A program made the translations under genes and the position numbers. Below are positions 57,556 through 64,000 of a stretch of DNA of 64,000 bases, piece after piece. The DNA comes from Sporosarcina sp. PTS2304 (GTDB lineage Bacteria; Bacillota; Bacilli; Bacillales_A; Planococcaceae), in NCBI RefSeq assembly GCF_003351785.1, contig NZ_CP031230.1, positions 1,488,001 to 1,552,000 of the forward strand. The letters run 5' to 3'. The notes under the pieces are model-generated. The model was not told the DNA's origin and made no database searches. It was given only the letters and a program-made list of their open reading frames with translations. Positions within the stretch are counted from its first letter, which is position 1. Each line of letters starts with the position of its first letter.

Positions 57556-58311
57556 TTATTTCACTTCTATTGTATGATCTTCATGTTCATGAATGGTATC
57601 GTTTTCGATATGAATAGTTACTGTATACGTTCCAGCAGATTCGAATGAATGATTAGCTGTATACTCGCCTGGCTTAGTCTCCTCCGTTTCGACCCATTGA
57701 ACATCATGAGCAGAATTTGCGATCTCATAGCGAATCTTTGTCTGTTCAAGTGCTTTTCCTTCCAATTGAACATGTGTCATTAACTCAGTTTTCTCACTTA
57801 CTTGCACTTCTTTAGGTTGCATGAAATGTACAGATAAGCCTTCCGTTGACTCGTGATGATGATCATCTGTTGCGTCACGACTTTCATGTACTTCTGCTTG
57901 ATCTGAAGCGACCGCATCGCCTATTTGAATTTTTTTCTCTGGCATGACATGCATTTCACGTGCAGTTACATGAACTTGTACATGATAGATTCCGTCTGAT
58001 TCAAATGTTGTTTCAGCCGAATAAATTCCTTCCTTATCATTCGTCGTTTCTACGTGAATACTGTCGTCTTTTTTACCTTCTAGCCAAATTTCGTACTCGA
58101 CTTCTGTAGCATCTTCTACTTTTTCTTCACCTTGAGTTACGAGCGTCGTTAATGTAACAGGTGCCATAACGTCTGCTGATTCGGGTACTGTTAGTTCTAC
58201 CTCAATTGGTTCTGGCAATGCTGCTTCTGTCGGTACTTCATCTTCCTGTCCGCAAGCTGTAAGAAAAGCAGTTAGCGTAACTCCTGCCACTAAAATTCCA
58301 AAACGTTTCAT
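57556..58311 (-). CDS. Lipoprotein with two YtkA-like domains
   Basis: A 251-residue lipoprotein (lipobox FLTAC). It has two similar beta-sandwich domains (about residues 35-130 and 165-250), each ending in a YHVQVHVTAREMHV or YTVTIHIENDTIHEHEDH stretch, joined by a His/Asp-rich linker with DDHHHESTE. The histidines suggest metal binding. It is divergent from a two-component system and SCO gene, so copper handling for cytochrome oxidase is likely. Confidence 0.75.
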   Translation of the reverse strand: MKRFGILVAGVTLTAFLTACGQEDEVPTEAALPEPIEVELTVPESADVMAPVTLTTLVTQGEEKVEDATEVEYEIWLEGKKDDSIHVETTNDKEGIYSAETTFESDGIYHVQVHVTAREMHVMPEKKIQIGDAVASDQAEVHESRDATDDHHHESTEGLSVHFMQPKEVQVSEKTELMTHVQLEGKALEQTKIRYEIANSAHDVQWVETEETKPGEYTANHSFESAGTYTVTIHIENDTIHEHEDHTIEVK

Positions 58312-58373
58312 ATTTTCATTCTCCTATCTATTAGTTTAACTGTTATGATTATAAAATATGAATGAGAAATTTT

Positions 58374-58406
58374 AATGAAGTTTCAACAACTTTTTGAAAC
58401 TTCATT
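58374..58406. promoter_or_regulatory. 12-bp inverted repeat in the YtkA-like / response regulator gap
   Basis: AATGAAGTTTCA (58374-58385) and TGAAACTTCATT (58395-58406) are perfect inverted copies nine bases apart. On the minus strand TTAAAA-N16-TATAAT follows directly, a likely promoter for the lipoprotein. A binding site for the adjacent OmpR-type regulator is a reasonable guess. Confidence 0.6.
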
Positions 58407-58465
58407 CGGAGTTCACAAGTTTTCAGCAAAATAGAAATATAGATTGATCGAAAAGAGGAATCTCC

Positions 58466-59143
58466 ATGAATTATACAATATTGGTTATAGATGATGAATC
58501 ACAAATGCGAGAGTTGATACGCATGATATTAGAAGATGCAGATTACAGCGTGCTAGAAGCAAGCGATGGAATTCAGGCATTGACTGTTTTGAAAGAGCAT
58601 ACAGTTGATTTGTGTATTGTCGATGTCATGATGCCCTATATGGATGGGTTTACATTTGCCGAACAGGTAAAGCGAACATCTTCTGTTCCATTAATCTTCT
58701 TGTCCGCACGCGGCGAAGAATGGGATAAAGTGCAAGGATTGAAAATAGGCGGTGATGATTATATCGTAAAACCGTTCCTACCTAGCGAACTTATAGCACG
58801 TATTGAAGCCGTATTACGTAGAACTTACCGGCATACCCCCGATCCTACTATTTTGCAGGCTGGTCCACTAACGATCAATGAAGATTCTTATACTGCACAA
58901 CTCGCTGGGAAGCCGCTGAATCTGACATTGAAAGAATTCGGTTTATTATTATTACTCGTCAAAAATAAAGGCCGGGCGTATTCACGAGAACAATTACTTG
59001 AACTAGTATGGGGTGATGATCATCAAAGTAGCGAACGGACGATAGATACACATGTGAAAACCTTGCGACTAAAGCTTGGCGATGCAGGAAAGATGATTGA
59101 AACCGTTTGGGGTATAGGGTATAAACTTGAGGAAGCTGAATGA
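58466..59143 (+). CDS. OmpR-family response regulator
   Basis: A 225-residue regulator: receiver domain with phosphorylated Asp53 (VDVMMPYMDG) and the conserved Lys in IVKPF, then a winged-helix DNA-binding domain (SSERTIDTHVKTLRLKLG). It overlaps the kinase gene by ATGA. Likely targets are its own operon and the divergent lipoprotein. Confidence 0.93.
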   Translation: MNYTILVIDDESQMRELIRMILEDADYSVLEASDGIQALTVLKEHTVDLCIVDVMMPYMDGFTFAEQVKRTSSVPLIFLSARGEEWDKVQGLKIGGDDYIVKPFLPSELIARIEAVLRRTYRHTPDPTILQAGPLTINEDSYTAQLAGKPLNLTLKEFGLLLLLVKNKGRAYSREQLLELVWGDDHQSSERTIDTHVKTLRLKLGDAGKMIETVWGIGYKLEEAE

Positions 59144-60537
59144 AAAACTTGACTCTGAGCAAAAAGATGCTGCTCGTCTTCGTTGGCAGCATTGCCTGTA
59201 CTATACTCTTTTCTTTCTTTTTCATACATTACTTATACACAGACTTATATAAAGAACGAATTAAGCAATCGATAATTTATCAAGGGAATCGAACAGCTGC
59301 TCATTACCATTATGGCGAACTAAGTGATTCCATAATAGAAAAAATTCAATGGTATAATATCGTTTCAGAATATGAAATTATCGTCGTTGATCGACTGGAT
59401 GATTTAACATCATACTTCCCCTACCAGCTCGATTTTCAGGCACTTGTTGATGAAAATGATGAAAAGATATTAGAAACTGGCCAGCCTGTCATGAAAGAAG
59501 GCTACGTGAAAGAATTAAACCGAGAAATATTTGGTGGAATTTTTCCGATTAAAGGGGAAAACGGGTTAATCGGATTCATCTATATTTATGTCCCGCTAGC
59601 TGCCATTAAAGATGTGTTTGGAGATAGTTTACCAATCATGATTCTTGTTGGTATTACGTTCTTCGTTATTTTATTTTTAATTTTGCAGAAAGTATGGCGT
59701 TCTTTATTCGAGCCGCTAAAAACTTTGCAAACATATTCTGAACGTGTTTCTAAAGGGGACTATTCTAACCGTTTAGAAACACGTTCTGATGAAATAGGAA
59801 AGCTTATAGCGGCTTTTAACATGATGAGCTATTCATTGGCCGAGCAAGAACAACGTAAAAAAGAATTCACATCGAATATCGTGCATGAACTACGAACACC
59901 ACTTACGTATATTAGTGGATACGCACAACTTTCACGTGAGAAAATGGATGTCAGTCCTGATGATGTGAAACAATATTTATCGACAATCGAGAAGGAAACG
60001 GAACGCTTAAAGAAGCTGATCCATGATTTAGTTGAACTGAATTATTTGGAGCAAGATTTTTATTCACTTGAAAATGAACCGATTGCATTAGCTCAATTGT
60101 TACTCGATACGGTAGATCTTTTTGCAATTCGATTAAAAGAAAAAGACATTCAATGGCAACTGACGATTGATGAGGAAATCATTATGCAGGGTGATCCAAA
60201 ACGCCTGCAACAAGTATTTTATAATACAATTGATAATGCTGTAAAATATGCTGAACAATCTATTGACGTTATGTTATCTGCGACCGGTCAATTTATCACG
60301 TATCAAATTACGAATGACGGTGTGACGATTGGAGACGAAGATGTTGCGCGTATAGGAGAACGTTTTTTCCGCACAGATAAAGCACGTAATCGAACGACTG
60401 GTGGGACAGGTTTGGGATTGGCCATCGTTAAAGAGATTGTGCGTTTGCATAATGGATCCTTGGAAGTATCTACTACGTGTACTGAAACGATAGTACGTAT
60501 AGAGTTCCCTATTTCAATTGAAAGGAGTGAAGGTTGA
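59140..60537 (+). CDS. Sensor histidine kinase
   Basis: A 465-residue membrane kinase: two segments (about 10-30 and 165-190) around an extracellular domain, HAMP, HisKA with His249 in VHELRTPLTYISGYAQL, and HATPase_c with GGTGLGLAIVKEI. It pairs with the overlapping response regulator. The stimulus is unknown; association with SCO suggests copper or oxidase status. Confidence 0.92.
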   Translation: MKNLTLSKKMLLVFVGSIACTILFSFFFIHYLYTDLYKERIKQSIIYQGNRTAAHYHYGELSDSIIEKIQWYNIVSEYEIIVVDRLDDLTSYFPYQLDFQALVDENDEKILETGQPVMKEGYVKELNREIFGGIFPIKGENGLIGFIYIYVPLAAIKDVFGDSLPIMILVGITFFVILFLILQKVWRSLFEPLKTLQTYSERVSKGDYSNRLETRSDEIGKLIAAFNMMSYSLAEQEQRKKEFTSNIVHELRTPLTYISGYAQLSREKMDVSPDDVKQYLSTIEKETERLKKLIHDLVELNYLEQDFYSLENEPIALAQLLLDTVDLFAIRLKEKDIQWQLTIDEEIIMQGDPKRLQQVFYNTIDNAVKYAEQSIDVMLSATGQFITYQITNDGVTIGDEDVARIGERFFRTDKARNRTTGGTGLGLAIVKEIVRLHNGSLEVSTTCTETIVRIEFPISIERSEG

Positions 60538-60538
60538 G

Positions 60539-61099
60539 ATGGAACGGCTTATTCCTCTTCTGTTTGCGTTGCTTATCATAACTGCTGGTTGCAGTGAACC
60601 ACTTGAACGCGGAAAGCAAGTCCGGGATTTTACCTTCATTGATCAAAACAGCCACTCATTTGGCAAAGAGCAAGTAGTGGGCACACCTTGGATTGCGAAT
60701 TTTGTGTTTACAAATTGTACAACGATCTGTCCGACCCTGACGAGTGAAATGGCCGGACTGCAAGAGTTATTGAAACAGCAAGGCTTGAATGTGCAATTCG
60801 TCTCTTTCTCTGTTGATCCTGAAGTAGATTCTCCTGAAGTACTTAAAGAATATATCGCGAAATTTACTGACGATGAAAACAATTGGCACTTGCTGACAGG
60901 TTATACGCAACAGGAAATCGAAGCGTTTGCGAGAGAAGAATTTCAAACATTTGTACTTAAACATGACTCTTCCACACAAGTAGTGCATGGAACAAATTTT
61001 TATTTATTGGATAGAGAAGGGTTTATTCGTAAAGAATATAACTTTTCAAATGAATCCTATCAGAAAGAATTACTCGCGGATTTAAAGCAGCTCAACTAA
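60539..61099 (+). CDS. SCO1/SenC-type copper lipoprotein
   Basis: A 186-residue lipoprotein (Cys18 lipobox) with a thioredoxin-like fold. The copper ligands are Cys60 and Cys64 (CTTIC) and His150 (VVHGTNF). SCO proteins assemble the CuA centre of cytochrome c oxidase. ATG 60539 overlaps the end of the kinase by one base; a TTG at 60518 is possible but has no proper site. Confidence 0.9.
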   Translation: MERLIPLLFALLIITAGCSEPLERGKQVRDFTFIDQNSHSFGKEQVVGTPWIANFVFTNCTTICPTLTSEMAGLQELLKQQGLNVQFVSFSVDPEVDSPEVLKEYIAKFTDDENNWHLLTGYTQQEIEAFAREEFQTFVLKHDSSTQVVHGTNFYLLDREGFIRKEYNFSNESYQKELLADLKQLN

Positions 61100-61162
61100 T
61101 AGGTAACGCGTGGACGACTCATTCAAATTCCGCTATACTAAGAGAGAAAGCAGGTGTACGTG

Positions 61163-61528
61163 TTGGATTCTCGTTATTGGAAAGTCGGTTTTTTCACCGC
61201 GTTGACTTCATTCGTTTTGCTCATTATCGGAGTACGAACAGTGCTAGGTCATGAGCTCATTATCAACAACTATTTGTCATTTGCGGTATTTGGACTGATT
61301 GTCGGTATTGTCAGTTCCCTCTTATTATTTTATCAACTACATATTGCATTTAAAATGTTCATGGTTGTTCTTGTAGTAGCGTTTGCGGAGATGTTCAGAA
61401 GCTTCATATTTATGGATAATGAGTTTTCAGAAGCGATTGGTATTTTGTCATTATTCATCATTTCATCATTCGGACTGGCAATTTCTGTTATTGTTCAGTT
61501 CCTAATTAAGTTACTTCGCAAAAACTAA
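61163..61528 (+). CDS. Small four-segment membrane protein, unknown
   Basis: About 121 residues with four hydrophobic segments and few charged residues. The family is not recognised. TTG 61163 has AGGTG six bases upstream; GTG 61154 is the alternative. It follows the SCO gene by 60 bases and may be in the same unit. Confidence 0.6.
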   Translation: MDSRYWKVGFFTALTSFVLLIIGVRTVLGHELIINNYLSFAVFGLIVGIVSSLLLFYQLHIAFKMFMVVLVVAFAEMFRSFIFMDNEFSEAIGILSLFIISSFGLAISVIVQFLIKLLRKN

Positions 61529-61567
61529 CAGCCAGCAGGAGATCATTCTCCTGCTGGCTGTTTTTTT
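61528..61567. terminator. Terminator overlapping the rlmN 3' end
   Basis: ACAGCCAGCAGGAG and CTCCTGCTGGCTGT pair perfectly around a six-base loop and are followed by TTTTTTT on the plus strand. The right arm is coding for the last residues of rlmN. Confidence 0.92.
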
Positions 61568-62616
61568 GTTTTGATTTGCTTACTGCGTAATTGACCACAA
61601 GCTGCATCAATATCTGTACCATTCTCCAGGCGGACTCCGCAATGGATCCCCTTACGTCTTAACACTTCATAGAATGATTTAATCGCTTCTGGTTCACTCC
61701 GCTGGTATTGACCATGCTCATCTACTGGATTGTAGGGAATTAAGTTAACATATGATAAGTGACGTTTGTCTGCAAGAAGTCTGCCCAATTCCTCCGCTTC
61801 TTTGACATGATCATTTACATCGCGCAATAAAATATATTCAAATGTAATCCGGCGATTCGTCGTTTCCAAGTAGTAGTTAATAGAATCCATAAGCTTTTCG
61901 ATTGGAAATGCTTTGTTGATCTTCATAATTTGTGAGCGTAACTCATTATTTGGTGCGTGTAATGATACGGCTAAATTCACTTGAAGATTTTCATTCGCAA
62001 AGTCTTTAATCTTTTCAGTCAGTCCACTTGTAGACACGGTTATATGACGTGCCCCGATGCACAGACCTTTTTGGTCGTTGACGACATGAAGGAAATTCAT
62101 CAAATGCGTATAGTTGTCAAATGGTTCACCGATTCCCATTACAACAATGTGGCTGACGCGTTCATCTTCACCTTTAGCATCTAGATGTTCTTGAACTTTC
62201 ATAATTTGACCCACGATTTCTCCAGCCGTCAAATCACGGCTTTTACGCAATAAACCACTGGCACAAAAACTGCACCCGATATTACATCCTACTTGTGTCG
62301 TAACACAAACTGAATTACCGTATGGAAATTTCATTAACACCGTTTCAATTAAATTGCCATCAGTCATTTTGAACAAAAACTTCACGGTGCCGTCTTGTGA
62401 AACTTGCTTTACTTCTTGTTCTAGCGTTTGGATCGTAAAGTGTTCACTTAATAAGTCGCGTGTTTCTTTATTAATATTATTCATTTCATCGAATGATAAG
62501 ACACGCTTTTTATAAAGCCAATCCCACACTTGTGTCGCGCGAAACTTCTTTTGTCCTTGTTCTATAAAAAAGTTGGATAATTGATCCATTGTTAACCCGT
62601 ATATAGATGGTTTCAT
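61543..62616 (-). CDS. rlmN: 23S rRNA A2503 / tRNA A37 methyltransferase RlmN
   Basis: A 357-residue radical SAM methyltransferase. The cluster cysteines are C111, C115 and C118 (CNIGCSFC); GIGEPFDNY and the C-terminal DAACGQLR with the methyl-carrying cysteine are present. It methylates C2 of A2503 in 23S rRNA. A -10 box TATAAT lies at 62655-62660 on the minus strand, with a weak -35. Confidence 0.96.
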   Translation of the reverse strand: MKPSIYGLTMDQLSNFFIEQGQKKFRATQVWDWLYKKRVLSFDEMNNINKETRDLLSEHFTIQTLEQEVKQVSQDGTVKFLFKMTDGNLIETVLMKFPYGNSVCVTTQVGCNIGCSFCASGLLRKSRDLTAGEIVGQIMKVQEHLDAKGEDERVSHIVVMGIGEPFDNYTHLMNFLHVVNDQKGLCIGARHITVSTSGLTEKIKDFANENLQVNLAVSLHAPNNELRSQIMKINKAFPIEKLMDSINYYLETTNRRITFEYILLRDVNDHVKEAEELGRLLADKRHLSYVNLIPYNPVDEHGQYQRSEPEAIKSFYEVLRRKGIHCGVRLENGTDIDAACGQLRSKQIKTKKQPAGE

Positions 62617-62641
62617 TTATATTCTAGCCTCATTTCGAAAA

Positions 62642-62674
62642 TTGCAATCCTGATATTATACTACAGGATTGCTT
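62642..62674 (-). terminator. Possible terminator of the 59-residue membrane protein gene
   Basis: GCAATCCTG and CAGGATTGC pair around an 11-base loop; the minus strand continues with AATTTTC, a weak T-tract. The loop also holds the likely rlmN -10 box. Confidence 0.5.
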
Positions 62675-62696
62675 AAAAAGGAACAACTGATTCGGT

Positions 62697-62876
62697 TTAC
62701 TGATTTTGTTTTATATCTTTATCTGTTTTCAGCTTCAAATAGAAGGCAAAAAGATTTAGCAGTGCAAGTACAATGAAAAAGATTCCCATTCCTGTATGGC
62801 CAGTAGAAATTCTGTCATATGCAAAGAATGCCATCACAAGTCCTATGATTAGATCAATAATTTTTGAATTAAACAC
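62697..62876 (-). CDS. Small two-segment membrane protein
   Basis: 59 residues starting from GTG 62874-62876 with AGGAGGGG seven bases upstream. It has two hydrophobic segments (IIDLIIGLVMAFFAY and GIFFIVLALLNLFAFYLKL) and a charged end KTDKDIKQNQ. The excellent ribosome site makes it a real gene. Function unknown. Confidence 0.75.
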   Translation of the reverse strand: MFNSKIIDLIIGLVMAFFAYDRISTGHTGMGIFFIVLALLNLFAFYLKLKTDKDIKQNQ

Positions 62877-62913
62877 GATGTCCCCTCCTAAGTCTCTACT
62901 CGTAGTATAGCAG

Positions 62914-62956
62914 AAAAACGCACCCGTTACCGAATTTTCATTCGAAACGAGTGCGC
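62914..62956 (-). terminator. Terminator of the COG2403-type GTPase gene
   Basis: CGCACTCGTTTCGAA pairs imperfectly with TTCGGTAACGGGTGCG and is followed by TTTTTC on the minus strand. Confidence 0.75.
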
Positions 62957-62972
62957 TGACAGTTAACTTTAC

Positions 62973-64000
62973 TTATACATTTGTAGTTGATAAATTATGC
63001 TTTTGGATGAAATCTGCTAACACTGTTTCTAGATTAGGACTTCCGACTTCATCTAAGTCATAATAGACACGCGTACATGGTTTGTTAATGTTAATGACAC
63101 GGGACAGATCCATTGGTGTGCCAATAATTACAGCATCTACATCCGCTGCGTTGATTGTTTCTTCAAGATCTTTCAATTGTTGCTCACCGTAACCCATAGC
63201 AGGTAAGATATTTTCAATATGTTGATATTTATCAAAAGTTGTGATTAAGCTACCTACTGCATATGGACGTGGATCTACAATTTCCGCTGCGCCTAGACGT
63301 TGTGCTGCGATTACTCCTGCACCTAATTTCATTTCACCGTGTGTTAATGTAGGGCCATCTTCTACGATCAATACACGCTTACCTTTAATGATTTCAGGAC
63401 TATCCACTGTGATTTTAGATTCTGCTTTAATAATCGTACTATTAGGTGCTGCAAACTTAATATTATTTTCGACTGTTTGAATCGCTTCTTCAGATGCACT
63501 ATCAATTTTATTAATAATAGAAACATCTGTTGTACGCAAGCACACTTCACCTGGATAGTATTTTAATTCGTGGCCTGGACGATGTGGATCAAGAACTGTA
63601 ATTGCTAAATCTGGCTCGTAGAATGAAAAGTCATTGTTTCCACCATCCCAAAGGATTACGTCACAGCCATCCGGATCATTTTCAGCAGCATCTAAAATAT
63701 CTTGATAGTCAACGCCTGCATAAATAATGTTACCGCGATCAACATGTGGCTCATACTCTTCCATCTCTTCAATTGTACACTTATGCTTTTTGAAATCTTC
63801 TACTGTCGCATAACGTTGAACACGTTGTGCTGCTAAGTCGCCATACGGCATAGGGTGACGAATTGCGACTACTTTTAAATCATGCTCCAGCAATGTTTCG
63901 ATAATTTTACGGGAAGTTTGACTTTTTCCTGTTCCTGTTCTAACGGCACAAACGGAAATGACCGGCTTATTACTCTTGATCATAGTTGATTTTGAACCAA
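62973..64000 (-). CDS. Predicted GTPase, COG2403 / cyclic 2,3-diphosphoglycerate synthetase-like, 5' end cut by window
   Basis: The C-terminal 340 residues of a P-loop protein. TMIKSNKPVISVCAVRTGTG begins the nucleotide-binding loop (TGTGKSQTSR), which in this family follows an N-terminal domain of about 100 residues; the frame stays open to base 64000, so the gene starts outside. IILWDGGNNDF and INKIDSAS support a GTPase-like core. Homology is to archaeal cyclic 2,3-diphosphoglycerate synthetase; activity in bacteria is unproven. The ATG at 63983 is probably internal. Confidence 0.75.
   Translation of the reverse strand, partial: GSKSTMIKSNKPVISVCAVRTGTGKSQTSRKIIETLLEHDLKVVAIRHPMPYGDLAAQRVQRYATVEDFKKHKCTIEEMEEYEPHVDRGNIIYAGVDYQDILDAAENDPDGCDVILWDGGNNDFSFYEPDLAITVLDPHRPGHELKYYPGEVCLRTTDVSIINKIDSASEEAIQTVENNIKFAAPNSTIIKAESKITVDSPEIIKGKRVLIVEDGPTLTHGEMKLGAGVIAAQRLGAAEIVDPRPYAVGSLITTFDKYQHIENILPAMGYGEQQLKDLEETINAADVDAVIIGTPMDLSRVININKPCTRVYYDLDEVGSPNLETVLADFIQKHNLSTTNV

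Overview
The window looks like the chromosome of a low-GC, Gram-positive Bacillales bacterium, most likely a member of the Planococcaceae such as Sporosarcina; this is an inference from gene content, not a database match. Supporting signs are strong AAGGAGG-type ribosome binding sites, frequent TTG and GTG starts, a YtxJ-type bacilliredoxin, an S-layer-homology protein, lipobox-type lipoproteins and a PbuE-type purine exporter behind an adenine riboswitch. No rRNA, tRNA, phage, CRISPR array, insertion sequence or complete transposase was seen.

Layout. 1-4363: sbcC (cut by the left edge), sbcD and a sirtuin. 4364-5237: an unusual gene-free stretch with palindromic repeats. 5238-8990: a sulfonate/taurine/nitrate-type ABC importer followed upstream by cysteine synthase, a probable sulfur-supply block. 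9069-23296: mixed household genes: Fsr-like exporter, hotdog thioesterase, oligoendopeptidase F, luciferase-like oxidoreductase, DUF2339 membrane protein, PdxK/ThiD kinase, flavin disulfide-reductase-like enzyme, two lipoproteins, a rhodanese remnant, a Mop-type protein, a GGDEF cyclase, a methyltransferase and YtxJ.

23.56-45.3 kb is the most notable part: about nineteen genes forming what looks like one catabolic island. A carotenoid/stilbene cleavage oxygenase and an IclR regulator face a solo groEL, etfA-etfB, thiolase, acyl-CoA dehydrogenase, 3-hydroxyacyl-CoA dehydrogenase, a two-subunit 3-oxoacid CoA-transferase, a PAS regulator with a ruined sigma54-activator ATPase, an aldehyde dehydrogenase, a TctABC-type carboxylate importer, a short-chain dehydrogenase, two alpha/beta hydrolases, a beta-keto acid cleavage enzyme (BKACE), and a divergent enoyl-CoA hydratase. 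A sensible reading is import or oxidative cleavage of a plant- or isoprenoid-derived compound, oxidation of the aldehyde to an acid, side-chain beta-oxidation feeding EtfAB, and recovery of acetoacetate made by BKACE through the CoA-transferase and thiolase. The substrate cannot be deduced from sequence alone. Several inverted repeats sit at the promoters of this island and are candidate operators.

45.5-64 kb: a 1050-residue membrane-anchored glycosidase-like protein, class I fructose-bisphosphate aldolase, a 30-bp perfect palindrome, an SLH protein, pbuE with its riboswitch, SEC-C and YfkAB proteins, an orphan MetQ, a membrane protein and ASCH-type protein pair, then a probable copper/cytochrome-oxidase block (YtkA-like lipoprotein divergent from response regulator, histidine kinase and SCO protein), rlmN, a 59-residue membrane protein and a COG2403-type GTPase cut by the right edge. 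Most transcription units end in clear intrinsic terminators, listed below.
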